A stretch of DNA of 64,000 bases, from contig NZ_BPKY01000003.1 in assembly GCF_019656055.1 (NCBI RefSeq), positions 179,453-243,452 on the forward strand, in the 5' to 3' direction. Below, piece by piece: positions 1 through 12,380 of this stretch (its first letter is position 1; every line of letters starts with the position of its first letter). The DNA comes from Leuconostoc miyukkimchii. Its GTDB lineage: Bacteria > Bacillota > Bacilli > Lactobacillales > Lactobacillaceae. The notes below the pieces were generated by a model. The model was not told the origin of the DNA. It did no database searches and was given only the letters and a program-made list of their open reading frames with translations. Made by a program: the position numbers and the translations under genes.

Positions 1-1097
1 AATTTCACTTTTTGGCTTGGAGCTTGTAGCAATATTTTCCGAATTTGTAACTGTCGTTGAACTAAAGCTTTAATCTCATGGTTCTTTGTTGTTAACCGCT
101 GCTGTATTGATTGTGTTAGCATATGAGCTAATTGATCAACTCGTTGATTATAACCAGTGTACAACCTGTCTGGCTGCTGGAAAATCACATGACGTGCCAC
201 GCGTTCCAGTCGCTGTTGACGTACATCAATTATTTGTTTCATGCGCAAATTAAGTCGAATTTGTAATTCATTTAATCGGCTAACTATTTGTTCTAGCGTA
301 ATTGGTGTAGACAACTCGGCGGCAGCAGTTGGTGTTGCCGCACGGCGATCTGCAACAAAATCAGCCAACGTATTATCTGTTTCATGACCAACTGAACTAA
401 TAATTGGCACATGCGTTGCAGCAATCACCCGCGCTAGTTTTTCATCATTAAATGCCCACAAATCCTCAATAGAACCACCACCACGTCCAACAATTAATGT
501 ATCGTATTGCCCAGAGTTATCAATCCGAAGAATTTGTTTAATCAAAGTTGCGGCAGCTTTTTCACCCTGCACAACCGCAGGAAACAGCACAACTTGCGCG
601 CTTGGAAAACGCCTCTGTACGGTACGTGTAATGTCTTCAATGACCGCACCTGTTGGTGAAGTTACAACTGCAATTTTTTTTGGAAATGTTGTTATTTGCT
701 TTTTTGGTAAGTCAAATAATCCTTCTGCAGCTAATTTTTGTTTAAGTTGCTCATACGCTAAAAATAATTCGCCAATTCCATCTGGTGTCATTTGTTCTAA
801 GATAATTGCGTAAGTACCACTCGGTTCATATATCTGGATACGACCGATAGCATTGACCTTCATACCCTCTTCCGGCTTAAATTTCAACCGGCTTGCATAA
901 GAAAACATGGCAGCTGAAATTAGCGCATTACCATTTGGATCCTTAATTGAAAAATATAAATGCCTACCTCGTCGCCTACCAATATTGGAAATTTCACCAG
1001 TAATATAAACTTTTTCTAGATAGGGATCAGCGTCAAATTTACGTTTTAAATAGGATGTTAACGCACTAATTGTTAAATACTTTTGTGTTTCTGACAT
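1..1097 (-). CDS. xseA: Exodeoxyribonuclease VII large subunit (3' end cut by window edge)
   Basis: XseA is the catalytic large subunit of the nuclease that degrades single-stranded DNA, acting in repair with XseB. The visible 365 residues begin MSETQKYLTISALTSYLKRK, the N-terminal OB-fold. The middle part carries the conserved stretch IAVVTSPTGAVIEDI and then VGRGGGSIEDLWAFND, diagnostic of the family's central domain, and the end runs into the coiled C-terminal region. Usual length is about 400-450 aa, so some 40-80 residues lie off the left edge. The start ATG at 1097 has no Shine-Dalgarno. Instead a TATAAT sits exactly six bases before it, so the message may be leaderless. The gene follows the terminator of the camS-like gene and therefore needs its own promoter. 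Family assignment is secure. Confidence 0.95.
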   Translation of the reverse strand, partial: MSETQKYLTISALTSYLKRKFDADPYLEKVYITGEISNIGRRRGRHLYFSIKDPNGNALISAAMFSYASRLKFKPEEGMKVNAIGRIQIYEPSGTYAIILEQMTPDGIGELFLAYEQLKQKLAAEGLFDLPKKQITTFPKKIAVVTSPTGAVIEDITRTVQRRFPSAQVVLFPAVVQGEKAAATLIKQILRIDNSGQYDTLIVGRGGGSIEDLWAFNDEKLARVIAATHVPIISSVGHETDNTLADFVADRRAATPTAAAELSTPITLEQIVSRLNELQIRLNLRMKQIIDVRQQRLERVARHVIFQQPDRLYTGYNQRVDQLAHMLTQSIQQRLTTKNHEIKALVQRQLQIRKILLQAPSQKVK

Positions 1098-1103
1098 AGT
1101 TTT

Positions 1104-1132
1104 ATTATACCATTTCTATGCATATATACAAA
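1104..1132 (-). promoter_or_regulatory. Candidate promoter for xseA giving a leaderless mRNA
   Basis: On the minus strand TATAAT (1104-1109) is followed by six bases and then the xseA ATG. A weak -35 (TTTGTA, 1127-1132) lies 17 bases upstream. With normal spacing, transcription would begin at or next to the A of ATG. No ribosome binding site is visible between them. Read by eye only. Confidence 0.5.
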
Positions 1133-1151
1133 AAAGCATAGCATGCTATGC

Positions 1152-1153
<2 letters not shown>
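1130..1153 (-). terminator. Rho-independent terminator of the pcrA-ligA-camS operon
   Basis: A perfect 20-base palindrome (1134-1153) overlaps the stop codon of the CamS-like gene. It is followed on the minus strand by a run of T. It separates that operon from xseA. Confidence 0.75.
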
Positions 1154-4339
<3,186 letters not shown>

Positions 4340-4344
4340 CTACC

Positions 4345-4833
4345 TCAAAATTTGTTCATATGCTCTATGATATCATAAATAGCCATCTCCACTGTAACAG
4401 CGTGATCAAAAATAATTTCGTCTTCAATACCTAAATAATCAGTAGCACGATACCAACGCTTAACGTCCTTATCTGTAAAATCAATTACAGACTTTGTTTT
4501 GTGTCGATTAAGTGTCTCAGACAATGATAAATTATAATAAATTGGAATAACATTATGAAATAAAGCGGCCTGGTGTACTAACATTTCAGCATATACATCA
4601 CGGCGCAATATACCTTCAATAATTACCACATCAACATTTAATCGACCAAATTCCAATAAAGTGTTCATTAAGTTAATTGACAAGTTGCCAGCATGATCAT
4701 CTACTTGTAATATTTCTCGACGGATAACATCTTGTGAAATTAACAAACTGTTAGTAAATCGTCTACGTAATTGCTTAGCGAGTGTTGTTTTTCCACTGCC
4801 CGAATTACCTCGTATAATGATTAAAGTCGTCAT
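4345..4833 (-). CDS. Small P-loop kinase of unknown substrate
   Basis: A 162-aa protein that opens with a Walker A loop, RGNSGSGKTT (residues 8-17), followed by an LLISQDVIRREIL segment and a Walker-B-like VDVVIIEGIL. This is the layout of the AAA_33 / uridine-kinase-like small kinases, which also include antibiotic and toxin phosphotransferases. The substrate cannot be read from the sequence. The gene sits between pcrA and ligA: its ATG overlaps the pcrA stop (ATGA), and its own stop overlaps the ligA ribosome binding site. It is therefore an integral, translationally coupled member of this repair operon. That position is context only, not evidence of a DNA-repair role. Confidence 0.75.
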   Translation of the reverse strand: MTTLIIIRGNSGSGKTTLAKQLRRRFTNSLLISQDVIRREILQVDDHAGNLSINLMNTLLEFGRLNVDVVIIEGILRRDVYAEMLVHQAALFHNVIPIYYNLSLSETLNRHKTKSVIDFTDKDVKRWYRATDYLGIEDEIIFDHAVTVEMAIYDIIEHMNKF

Positions 4834-7079
4834 GACACTCTCGTAATTGGTGCAAATGCTGCTAATAGCTGTTTCACACCCTCAGCAGGAAAAGCCACTT
4901 TTAGCTCTTGATCTTGTGAACTGCCAGTCACTGACACAACTGTCCCGATGCCCCATTTTTTATGCGATACTTTATCTCCAGCTTGCCAAGATGTGCTGTC
5001 AGCACCAGTTGAACCAGAAGTTGTTTTGACAACTGGACTCGCTTTATAAGTTGTGGTTGTTGCACGTTGCACTTTTTTATCAAACGGATACGTTCCCTTA
5101 TCACCCAATGTTCCTCTAGTATTGCTGCCGATTACTTCTAATAATTCGGGTGAAATTTCATTAATGAAACGTGAAGCCTCATTAGCCTGAGTTCGGCCGT
5201 ACAATAATCTTGAAAACGCATTAGTTAAATATAACTTTTTCATCGCACGTGTAATGCCCACATAAGCTAAGCGTCGTTCTTCTTCAAGTTGATCATCATC
5301 CATCATTGCTCGTGATAGCGGGAAAATACCTTCTTCCATGCCAATCAAGAAAACTACTGGAAATTCCAATCCCTTAGCTGCGTGTAATGTCATTAATGTT
5401 ACAGCGCCGTCGCCTTCTTCAAAGTCATCTAAATCACTCATCAAAGCAGTAGTGCCCAAAAAATCAGTCATTGGGTCCACTGCTTCTGGATCTTCAGCGT
5501 TATACTTGTCATCAAATTCTTTCGTAACAGACAAAAATTCTTCCAAATTTTCTAATCTAGCTTGACTATCTGGGTCGTTTTTACCAGCTAACATTTGTCG
5601 ATAGCCTGACCTAGTCATCGACAATTCAGCAAGTTCGGTCACATTTAAAAATTCAGATTGTTGGCGCAAATCATGCATCATCTCCGCAAACGCCAAAAAA
5701 CTAGAAGTCGCCCGCGTCGATATTTCTGGAGCCAATTCGATACTATCAATTGCAGTCATGTAAGATACGTTCAATCGATTGGCTAATTCACGTAGTCTCG
5801 ATAGAGACGTAGCCCCCAATCCTCGTTTTGGTTCGTTAACTATCCGTTCAAACGCCGCGTTATTATCTGGATTTGTAATCAAGTTCATATATGACATAAT
5901 GTCTAGAATTTCTTTACGCTCATAAAATTTATGACCACCAACCATTGTATAAGGCATATTCGCTTTTACTAATGATTCTTCCACATTACGAGATTGCGCG
6001 TTCGTGCGATACAAAATAGCAAAATCACTGTATGCCATGTTGTTTTCGTCCCGCATTTTTTTGATGTTTGATAAGATAAAGTTAGCTTCATCATGCTCCG
6101 ATTGTGCACGATAATAAGCAATCTTATCGCCTTTACCTTTTTGTGTCCACAATTCTTTGGGTACACGTTCATTGTTATGGTTAATAACAGCATTAGCAGC
6201 ATCTAAAATGTTTTGTGTTGAGCGATAATTTTGTTCCAATAGCACAGTATGGGCATTAGGGTAATCTTTTTCAAAATTCAAAATATTATTCATATTGGCA
6301 CCACGCCAACCATAAATAGACTGATCAGCATCACCTACAACCGCTAAATTCTGCGAACGTTTTGCTAATAAGTTAACAATTGTATATTGCGCATCGTTTG
6401 TATCCTGATACTCATCGACATGAAGATATTCAAATTGATTTTGATAACGTTCAAGGACTTCAGGAGAAGTTTGAAACAAATCAATTGTTAACATAATTAA
6501 ATCATCAAAATCAACACTTTGTGCACGTTTTAATTCAGCTTGATATGCAGTATAAACATCAGCAACTGTCTCTTGAAAAGCATTATCAGCTTGTTTTGCA
6601 AAGTCGCGTGGCCGTAGCATATCGTTTTTTGCGTTTGATATCATTCCCAAAACTGTACGTGGATCATACTGATTTGTGTCAAGATTTAAATCATTAATAA
6701 CACGTTTCATCAACGTTCGTTGCGCGCTTGTATCTATAATTGTAAAATTACGTGATAACCCAATATTTTCGCCATCACGTCTTAATATACGTACCGCCAG
6801 TGCATGAAATGTTGATACCCAGATGTCGCGCGCCACGTCTTCAGATAATAATGACCCAATTCGTGTTCTCATTTCTTTAGCGGCTTTATTGGTAAACGTA
6901 ATTGCTAGTATGCGCCACGGAAAAACATTTAAGTCTTGAACAAGATGTGCAATTCGATGTGTTAAAACGCGTGTTTTCCCTGATCCAGCACCCGCCATAA
7001 TCAAAAGTGGCCCTTGTGTTGTTTGCACCGCTTCGGCTTGTTTATCATTCATTCCGTTGATAAGTTCTTCTACTGACAT
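4830..7079 (-). CDS. pcrA: ATP-dependent DNA helicase PcrA (UvrD family)
   Basis: PcrA is the SF1A 3'-5' helicase of Gram-positive bacteria, needed for repair and rolling-circle plasmid replication. At 749 aa it carries motif I AGAGSGKTRVL (about residues 30-40), Walker B DEYQDTN, motif III GDADQSIYGWRGA, motif IV LEQNYRST, and motif VI EERRLAYVGITRA. The C-terminal 50 residues form the Tudor-like module (GDKVSHKKWGIGTVV) used to contact RNA polymerase. AGGAG precedes the ATG at 7079 with normal spacing. It is the first gene of the pcrA-kinase-ligA-camS operon. Confidence 0.97.
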   Translation of the reverse strand: MSVEELINGMNDKQAEAVQTTQGPLLIMAGAGSGKTRVLTHRIAHLVQDLNVFPWRILAITFTNKAAKEMRTRIGSLLSEDVARDIWVSTFHALAVRILRRDGENIGLSRNFTIIDTSAQRTLMKRVINDLNLDTNQYDPRTVLGMISNAKNDMLRPRDFAKQADNAFQETVADVYTAYQAELKRAQSVDFDDLIMLTIDLFQTSPEVLERYQNQFEYLHVDEYQDTNDAQYTIVNLLAKRSQNLAVVGDADQSIYGWRGANMNNILNFEKDYPNAHTVLLEQNYRSTQNILDAANAVINHNNERVPKELWTQKGKGDKIAYYRAQSEHDEANFILSNIKKMRDENNMAYSDFAILYRTNAQSRNVEESLVKANMPYTMVGGHKFYERKEILDIMSYMNLITNPDNNAAFERIVNEPKRGLGATSLSRLRELANRLNVSYMTAIDSIELAPEISTRATSSFLAFAEMMHDLRQQSEFLNVTELAELSMTRSGYRQMLAGKNDPDSQARLENLEEFLSVTKEFDDKYNAEDPEAVDPMTDFLGTTALMSDLDDFEEGDGAVTLMTLHAAKGLEFPVVFLIGMEEGIFPLSRAMMDDDQLEEERRLAYVGITRAMKKLYLTNAFSRLLYGRTQANEASRFINEISPELLEVIGSNTRGTLGDKGTYPFDKKVQRATTTTYKASPVVKTTSGSTGADSTSWQAGDKVSHKKWGIGTVVSVTGSSQDQELKVAFPAEGVKQLLAAFAPITRVS

Positions 7080-7111
7080 ATGTGCTCCTAAAGTGTAAAT
7101 TAACTTCTATT

Positions 7112-7120
7112 ATTATAACA
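7112..7120 (-). promoter_or_regulatory. Promoter of the pcrA operon (extended -10)
   Basis: TGT followed directly by TATAAT (7112-7117) gives a consensus extended -10 about 33 bases before the pcrA ATG. The -35 region is weak, as is usual for extended -10 promoters. Confidence 0.55.
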
Positions 7121-7153
7121 GATTTTGACACGAACATCAGTTCGCAATACCGA

Positions 7154-7176
7154 TAAAAAAAACGAGATTTCTCTCA
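7154..7176 (-). terminator. Terminator after the cyd / glucosaminidase genes
   Basis: A short stem with a GAAA tetraloop (GAGA/TCTC, 7164-7175) is followed on the minus strand by eight T. It lies directly after the stop of the glucosaminidase gene and before the pcrA promoter. Confidence 0.6.
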
Positions 7177-7177
7177 T

Positions 7178-7819
7178 TTAATTTTGTGGTACATCAAAAC
7201 GTGATAAATGCCATTCTTGTATGATTGCAATAAGTTTTTCAGCGTACGTTGGATCTGTTGCATAACCGTCCTTGGTTAATGCTGTTGCTGCTGATTTATA
7301 ATCTCGCGCTGCTAGAACATGTTGGTATTGCGCAGAATTCCAACTTGTTCCATGATACAAAAGTTCTGCATGCGCCTTCATACTGTCCTGCCAAGTATCA
7401 TAGGCTGCAAAACGACCTTGAATAGTGATCCATTGACCATTTTCAAATTCTTGTGTTGGCAATACAACACTTTTTTGACTAGCATCTGCTTTGATACCGT
7501 ATAAGTTATTGTACTGTGTTGAAAGCGTTGATGTATGCCAATCTGATTCTAAAATGGCTTGTGCGATACTAATCGAAGCAATTACGCCATATTTTTCTTG
7601 CATTTGTCTTGCATATGGTGCTAATTGGTTAATCCAGGCAATTTTTTGTTGCCGCACAGCATCTTGATTAGGTGTCTGTTGATGGTTGTATATGAGTGTT
7701 TGAGACCAAAATGTGGCCCCAATCGCTATAATTAAAATACTGCTAACCCATAGCCACAGATTTAATCTCGGTAGTCTCTTCTTTATTTTTTTTAGCTTTT
7801 TTCTTCTTTTTTTTGCCAT
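7178..7819 (-). CDS. Membrane-anchored N-acetylglucosaminidase (GH73 family)
   Basis: A 213-aa protein with a very basic N-terminus, one membrane helix (about residues 21-38) and an extracellular GH73 domain. The likely catalytic glutamate is E91 in SIAQAILESDW, followed by the typical YNNLYGIKA and RFAAYDTWQDSM stretches. Enzymes of this family cut the N-acetylglucosaminyl-beta-1,4 bond of peptidoglycan. There is no separate cell-wall binding domain, so it is a short form held at the membrane. Its ATG overlaps the cydC stop (TAATG), so it is translated with the CydDC exporter. I know no reason for that pairing, and no signal-peptidase site is obvious. Confidence 0.85.
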   Translation of the reverse strand: MAKKRRKKLKKIKKRLPRLNLWLWVSSILIIAIGATFWSQTLIYNHQQTPNQDAVRQQKIAWINQLAPYARQMQEKYGVIASISIAQAILESDWHTSTLSTQYNNLYGIKADASQKSVVLPTQEFENGQWITIQGRFAAYDTWQDSMKAHAELLYHGTSWNSAQYQHVLAARDYKSAATALTKDGYATDPTYAEKLIAIIQEWHLSRFDVPQN

Positions 7820-9546
7820 TAATTAAGTCCGTCCATTGCTAATAATTGCCGAAAATGGCTTGAGGTCGTGCGCAGCTTTTCAGGTGTATCTCCCAAAACA
7901 AAGTGCCCGTTTTCTAAAAAATAAACCTGATCAACATTATCAATACCAGTTAAATGGTGTGTCACCCAAATCACCGTACGATCCTTCAAAACATCAAAAA
8001 TTTGCTTTAACACGTCGTTTTCTGTTTTTGGATCTAAACTAACAGTTGGTTCATCTAAAATAACAATGGGCGCGTCTTGTAGCAAGACACGGGCCAGAGC
8101 AAATCGTTGTTGTTCTCCACCGGAAAAACGAGCACCTGCCTCTTTCATTTGTGTATGATAACCGTTAGGTAGCGTATCAATTAAGGGTCCTAATCCAGTT
8201 TTTTCAATCGCTGCCTGAACCTGATCGTCTGTGGCTGTGACATTTCCCATTCGTACATTATTTAGAATTGTCGTATCAAACAAATAGGATTGTTGATCTA
8301 AAACGGCAATGACTTTTGACAGATGGTCCTGTAACAAACTCACAGGTTGATTGCCAATTTCGATACTTCCCGCAATTGGTTTGACATCACCAGCTATTAA
8401 TTTTAATAAAGTTGTCTTGCCGGATCCTGACCGACCTAGCAATGCAATTTTTTCACCTGGTTTAATACTCAAATCTAGACTGTCAATTACTGATCTGCCA
8501 TCATATTTAAACGTCACATTTTTTAAACTAATCGTTGTATGCGTTACTTTTTCATACTTTGACACTTTATTTTCTGCAACGGGCAAAGCATTTAACCGCT
8601 CAATACTATCCTCATAAACTGACATCTCGCTGACACCTTGGTTAACACTTATAAAATTATCAACAAGCGGGAAAACAGCTAGTGTAAACGCTGCAATGAA
8701 ATTAACAGCTGTTTGATTCCCAGCAAAATGAAAACCTGACCAAATCAAAATTGTCAATGCTAAAACGAGTACCAATACCTGAATCAAAAAATCACGCCAC
8801 CAACCAAATCTCATCCCAGCATTTTTTGTTTTCGCTAATTGAGTCATTATACGACCCTGCTTAGCAATTAAATCATTTTGGCGACCGGATAAAATCCAAT
8901 CTTGTAACCCTAATACAGCATCAGTCGCATCAGTATAAAGCTGTGATTGCAACTGTTTTTGTTTATACACTCTGGTGCGATTGGCAAAAAAACTAATTAA
9001 TGGCACTATAATCGTGATTAGTGTCAACATAAACAGCCACCAAAGCATAAATCGCCAATCAACTACACCAAATGCTATGCTAAAAATTAAATATAACAAC
9101 AAACCAGCACCCAAAGGAAATAGTGTCCGCAGATATAAATTTTGCAATTGATCTAAATCATCAGCTAGTAAACTTAAAATTTTACCTGTCTGCAATTTTC
9201 CACGAATGTTGCTTGCCGTACTAGCAACACTTTCGTACAAGCGTCGCCGAGATTGAGACACAAAACGTAATACCCAATTATGAGACACGAGTCGTTGAGC
9301 ATATCGAAAAATTGGTCTGGCAATACCAAAACCACGTGTTAATACTATTGGTACATAAATCATTAAAATATTATCAGGACGTTGTGCTGCTCGCGAAATT
9401 AAATAACCTGAAACAAACATTAATGCAGCAGCAGCAATAATCGTCATTAGTGTTAGCAGGATTGACCAAAATAAGCCAGATTTTTGTAATTTCAAAAACG
9501 GCACAATCCATCGGTCTTTTAGTAGTAATTGCTTCACCCGTTTCAC
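7819..9546 (-). CDS. cydC: Thiol reductant ABC exporter, CydC subunit
   Basis: A half-transporter of 575 aa with an N-terminal six-helix membrane domain and a C-terminal ATPase domain. The ATPase has Walker A LLGRSGSGKTT, signature FSGGEQQRFALARVLL and Walker B IVILDEPTVSLD. CydDC heterodimers export cysteine and glutathione and are needed to assemble cytochrome bd, whose genes lie just upstream. The start is GTG at 9546: it overlaps the cydD stop as GTGA and follows a strong AGGAGG. The C/D naming of the two halves is by gene order (third and fourth gene after cydAB) and could be swapped in other annotations. Confidence 0.92.
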   Translation of the reverse strand: MKRVKQLLLKDRWIVPFLKLQKSGLFWSILLTLMTIIAAAALMFVSGYLISRAAQRPDNILMIYVPIVLTRGFGIARPIFRYAQRLVSHNWVLRFVSQSRRRLYESVASTASNIRGKLQTGKILSLLADDLDQLQNLYLRTLFPLGAGLLLYLIFSIAFGVVDWRFMLWWLFMLTLITIIVPLISFFANRTRVYKQKQLQSQLYTDATDAVLGLQDWILSGRQNDLIAKQGRIMTQLAKTKNAGMRFGWWRDFLIQVLVLVLALTILIWSGFHFAGNQTAVNFIAAFTLAVFPLVDNFISVNQGVSEMSVYEDSIERLNALPVAENKVSKYEKVTHTTISLKNVTFKYDGRSVIDSLDLSIKPGEKIALLGRSGSGKTTLLKLIAGDVKPIAGSIEIGNQPVSLLQDHLSKVIAVLDQQSYLFDTTILNNVRMGNVTATDDQVQAAIEKTGLGPLIDTLPNGYHTQMKEAGARFSGGEQQRFALARVLLQDAPIVILDEPTVSLDPKTENDVLKQIFDVLKDRTVIWVTHHLTGIDNVDQVYFLENGHFVLGDTPEKLRTTSSHFRQLLAMDGLN

Positions 9547-11264
9547 TTTATACCTCCTAGTTCATACCTTAACTGATTTAATTGGCTTTGTTCATCAGAT
9601 AATAATTGTTTTGGTGTTCCCTGCTCGACGATCATGCCATTTTTCATTACCAAAACATAATCCATTTGATCTAACCAATGTAAACGATGTGTCGCAAAAA
9701 AGACCAAATGTTTAGATAAGATTGGTGCTATTGTTTGTTTTAAATCATACTCTGTCTCAATATCAAGGTGTGCCGTTGGTTCGTCAAAGAATAGGACTTT
9801 TCGTTGATCATCTAGCAACATACGTGCTAAGGCAATTCTTTGTGCTTGACCACCAGATATTTGTCGACCACTTTCACCAATGATACTATCAAGACCCTCT
9901 GGTAATTCGTCAATAAGATTTGTTAATCCTGCTTGTTGTACAGCAGTATTAACTTCATCATCATTTGCCTGCTGTGCATAAAATTTTATATTTTCACGTA
10001 AAGTATCATGAAAAATATAAGGATGCTGGGGCATGTAAAAAAAGTTTTTTTGCCAATCAACTTGCCCTAAATGAGGTAATTCTTGATTATCAATTTTAAT
10101 TTGTCCACTATTTGGTAATAAAAAACCACTGATAATATTCAATAAGGTCGACTTACCTGAACCACTTTCCCCAACTAAGGCAATTTTTTGATAGCCTTTG
10201 GTCTCAAAAGAGATGTTCTTCAGGACTGGTTGATTATCATAAGAAAAATTAATATTTTTCAAACTAAGCTGATTTTTTGTGTGCCAAGAAGATAACTGAA
10301 GTATCTTTTGATTTTCGACCTGTGGTTGTTCAATCATTGACAACACATCAGTAAAGGCATTTTTACCATTCAAAGTAGCATGATAATCATCTGAAAAATT
10401 ACGCAATGGTAAAAAATATTCAGGTGCCAAAATTAAAATTGTTAAAGCTGGCAAAAGCGTCATTTTACCGTTTAAAAGATCAAATCCTAAAAAAACGGCA
10501 ACAACAGCAATTGAAAGCGTTGTAAAAAAGTCTAAGGCAAACGTTGACATCATTGCAATACGTAAGGTACGCATTGTGGTTTTTCGGTAATCTTCAGAAA
10601 TTTGGTAGATTTCAGCACTATATTTTTTAGCTAACCCTAACTGCTTTAAAGTTGGTAGACCTCGTAATGCGTCAACAAACCGATTATTTAAGTTTTTAAA
10701 ATTCAAAAACTCCGCATCCGCCTTACTTTGGGCTGCTAAGCCTAAAATAATGAAAAAAATGATAATAACTGGAAAAATCAGTAATAAAAATACAGCCTGT
10801 TCCCATTTAATATAGAAAATATATAAAAAAATTAACCAAGGAATAATGCTCAAATCAAACACCTTAACAAGTAGCAGTTGAAAATAATTTTTCACGTTAT
10901 CCAAACCAACACCAAGCGTCGTAACAGCATTACCTGTTCCCTGCTCACTCACAATTGTAGTGCCTTGTTCTGTATATTTTTTTAATAATTGAATGCGATA
11001 CGTCTCAACTGTCTCATCAGCATAAGAAGACATATGTTGATTTTTAATAACAACAAGTAATTGACGCACAAGAAAAGCAACAGCAAAGAAAGTAAGATTT
11101 ATAACGGTTGACATCGTTTCTTTTCCTTGCCAAAAATCAACTATTGCCTTTGCCAAAAATATGCCTTGCGCTAATATAGCTAAGCCTTGAATGCCTGTCA
11201 TAAATATTAAACTAATTAATGTATGAAATATACCTTTAAGTTTGAAAAGCCTTTTATCAATCAT
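9543..11264 (-). CDS. cydD: Thiol reductant ABC exporter, CydD subunit
   Basis: The partner half-transporter, 573 aa, again with a membrane domain followed by an ATPase domain. Walker A is LVGESGSGKSTLLN, the signature ISGGQAQRIALARML, and Walker B VLFFDEPTAHLD. It forms a heterodimer with the next gene and supports cytochrome bd assembly. The ATG at 11264 has AGGA about ten bases upstream. A terminator hairpin lies between cydB and this gene and no strong promoter is visible after it, so expression probably depends on partial read-through from the cydA promoter. Confidence 0.92.
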   Translation of the reverse strand: MIDKRLFKLKGIFHTLISLIFMTGIQGLAILAQGIFLAKAIVDFWQGKETMSTVINLTFFAVAFLVRQLLVVIKNQHMSSYADETVETYRIQLLKKYTEQGTTIVSEQGTGNAVTTLGVGLDNVKNYFQLLLVKVFDLSIIPWLIFLYIFYIKWEQAVFLLLIFPVIIIFFIILGLAAQSKADAEFLNFKNLNNRFVDALRGLPTLKQLGLAKKYSAEIYQISEDYRKTTMRTLRIAMMSTFALDFFTTLSIAVVAVFLGFDLLNGKMTLLPALTILILAPEYFLPLRNFSDDYHATLNGKNAFTDVLSMIEQPQVENQKILQLSSWHTKNQLSLKNINFSYDNQPVLKNISFETKGYQKIALVGESGSGKSTLLNIISGFLLPNSGQIKIDNQELPHLGQVDWQKNFFYMPQHPYIFHDTLRENIKFYAQQANDDEVNTAVQQAGLTNLIDELPEGLDSIIGESGRQISGGQAQRIALARMLLDDQRKVLFFDEPTAHLDIETEYDLKQTIAPILSKHLVFFATHRLHWLDQMDYVLVMKNGMIVEQGTPKQLLSDEQSQLNQLRYELGGIK

Positions 11265-11321
11265 TTTACTTTATTCCTGTATTTTTTTGCTGTCTATGAC
11301 ATGATTTACATACCATCTGTT

Positions 11322-11360
11322 AAAATAAAAAACGCCTACACTTAATTGTAAACGTTTTTA
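11322..11360 (-). terminator. Terminator hairpin between cydB and cydD
   Basis: A 12-base-pair stem with two G-U pairs (arms near 11329-11340 and 11347-11358) is followed on the minus strand by a T-rich run. It lies just after cydB and likely lowers cydDC expression relative to cydAB. Confidence 0.7.
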
Positions 11361-11366
11361 TCCATC

Positions 11367-12380
11367 TTATTCTACCACTTTATGCGACACAATTCGTTTA
11401 CGGAAAACCCAAAAACTCCAGATTTGATAAACGAGTGTAACAGGTAAAGCCAGTATCACGACAATTGTCATCACTTTTAAGGTGTAAGGAGACGACGATG
11501 CATTCATGATATCTAAAGTGTGTAGTGGATTATTTGCTACCATCACACGTGGGAAAAGACCTGCAAATAACAATGTTACTACTTCAATCAATGTTAATCC
11601 TGACAATATAAATGGTAACATTTCTTGTTGCTTTTTAACCGCTAAGAACCAGCCTATAACTGTAGTTACAACGATCAATAATACAATAATCACTGTGATA
11701 ACCGTTCTCGTTTGAAAGAAGTCAGTATAGAAATAAACTAATATTGCAAACAATGCTTCTCCGGCTAACAAAGTAGGATAAAGATATTTTAACTGCGCTA
11801 ATGCCCGAACTCTCAACTCACCATCAATACGCAAACGCGTATAATTTAGTCCGTGAACATAGCTCATTAACGACACAGCCACACCACCAACTAAAGTAAA
11901 TGGTGTAACATAATCAAAGAATCCTGCGCTTAAATCACCATTGGCATCAATTGGTGTACCCGACACCATGGCTGTGAAAATCATACCTAAGAAAAAAGGT
12001 ATCAAAAATGAAGTCAAACCAATCAAACGTTCCCAAAACTGTGTTCCCTGAATGGTCGGCATTTGTTCACGAAATTCAAAAGATACACCACGATAGATCA
12101 ATGAAAGCAGTACAACAAATAACATCAGATAAAATCCGGAGAACAATGAAGCGTACCAAAATGGGAATGCTGCAAACATCGTTCCACCAGCAGAAACAAG
12201 CCAAACCTCATTGGCATCCCAATTTGGGCCAATAGCTTGATATAATGCTTCACGATCTTTTTGATCACGTGCATTAAAAATAAATTGCATTCCAATACCA
12301 AAGTCAAATCCTTCTAAGAAGAAAAAACCTGCCCATAATATGCCAACTAAAACAAACCAAACAATTTCTAATGTACTCAT
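11367..12380 (-). CDS. cydB: Cytochrome bd quinol oxidase subunit II
   Basis: A 337-aa integral membrane protein with the typical N-terminus for subunit II (IVWFVLVGILWAGFFFLEGF, then DFGIGM) and GPNWDANEVWLVSAGGTMFAAFP, a hallmark segment of CydB. With CydA it forms the terminal oxidase that reduces oxygen with electrons from menaquinol. In lactic bacteria this complex works only when heme, and in most species menaquinone, are supplied. No heme or menaquinone biosynthesis genes lie in this window. The ATG overlaps the cydA stop as TAATG. Confidence 0.96.
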   Translation of the reverse strand: MSTLEIVWFVLVGILWAGFFFLEGFDFGIGMQFIFNARDQKDREALYQAIGPNWDANEVWLVSAGGTMFAAFPFWYASLFSGFYLMLFVVLLSLIYRGVSFEFREQMPTIQGTQFWERLIGLTSFLIPFFLGMIFTAMVSGTPIDANGDLSAGFFDYVTPFTLVGGVAVSLMSYVHGLNYTRLRIDGELRVRALAQLKYLYPTLLAGEALFAILVYFYTDFFQTRTVITVIIVLLIVVTTVIGWFLAVKKQQEMLPFILSGLTLIEVVTLLFAGLFPRVMVANNPLHTLDIMNASSSPYTLKVMTIVVILALPVTLVYQIWSFWVFRKRIVSHKVVE

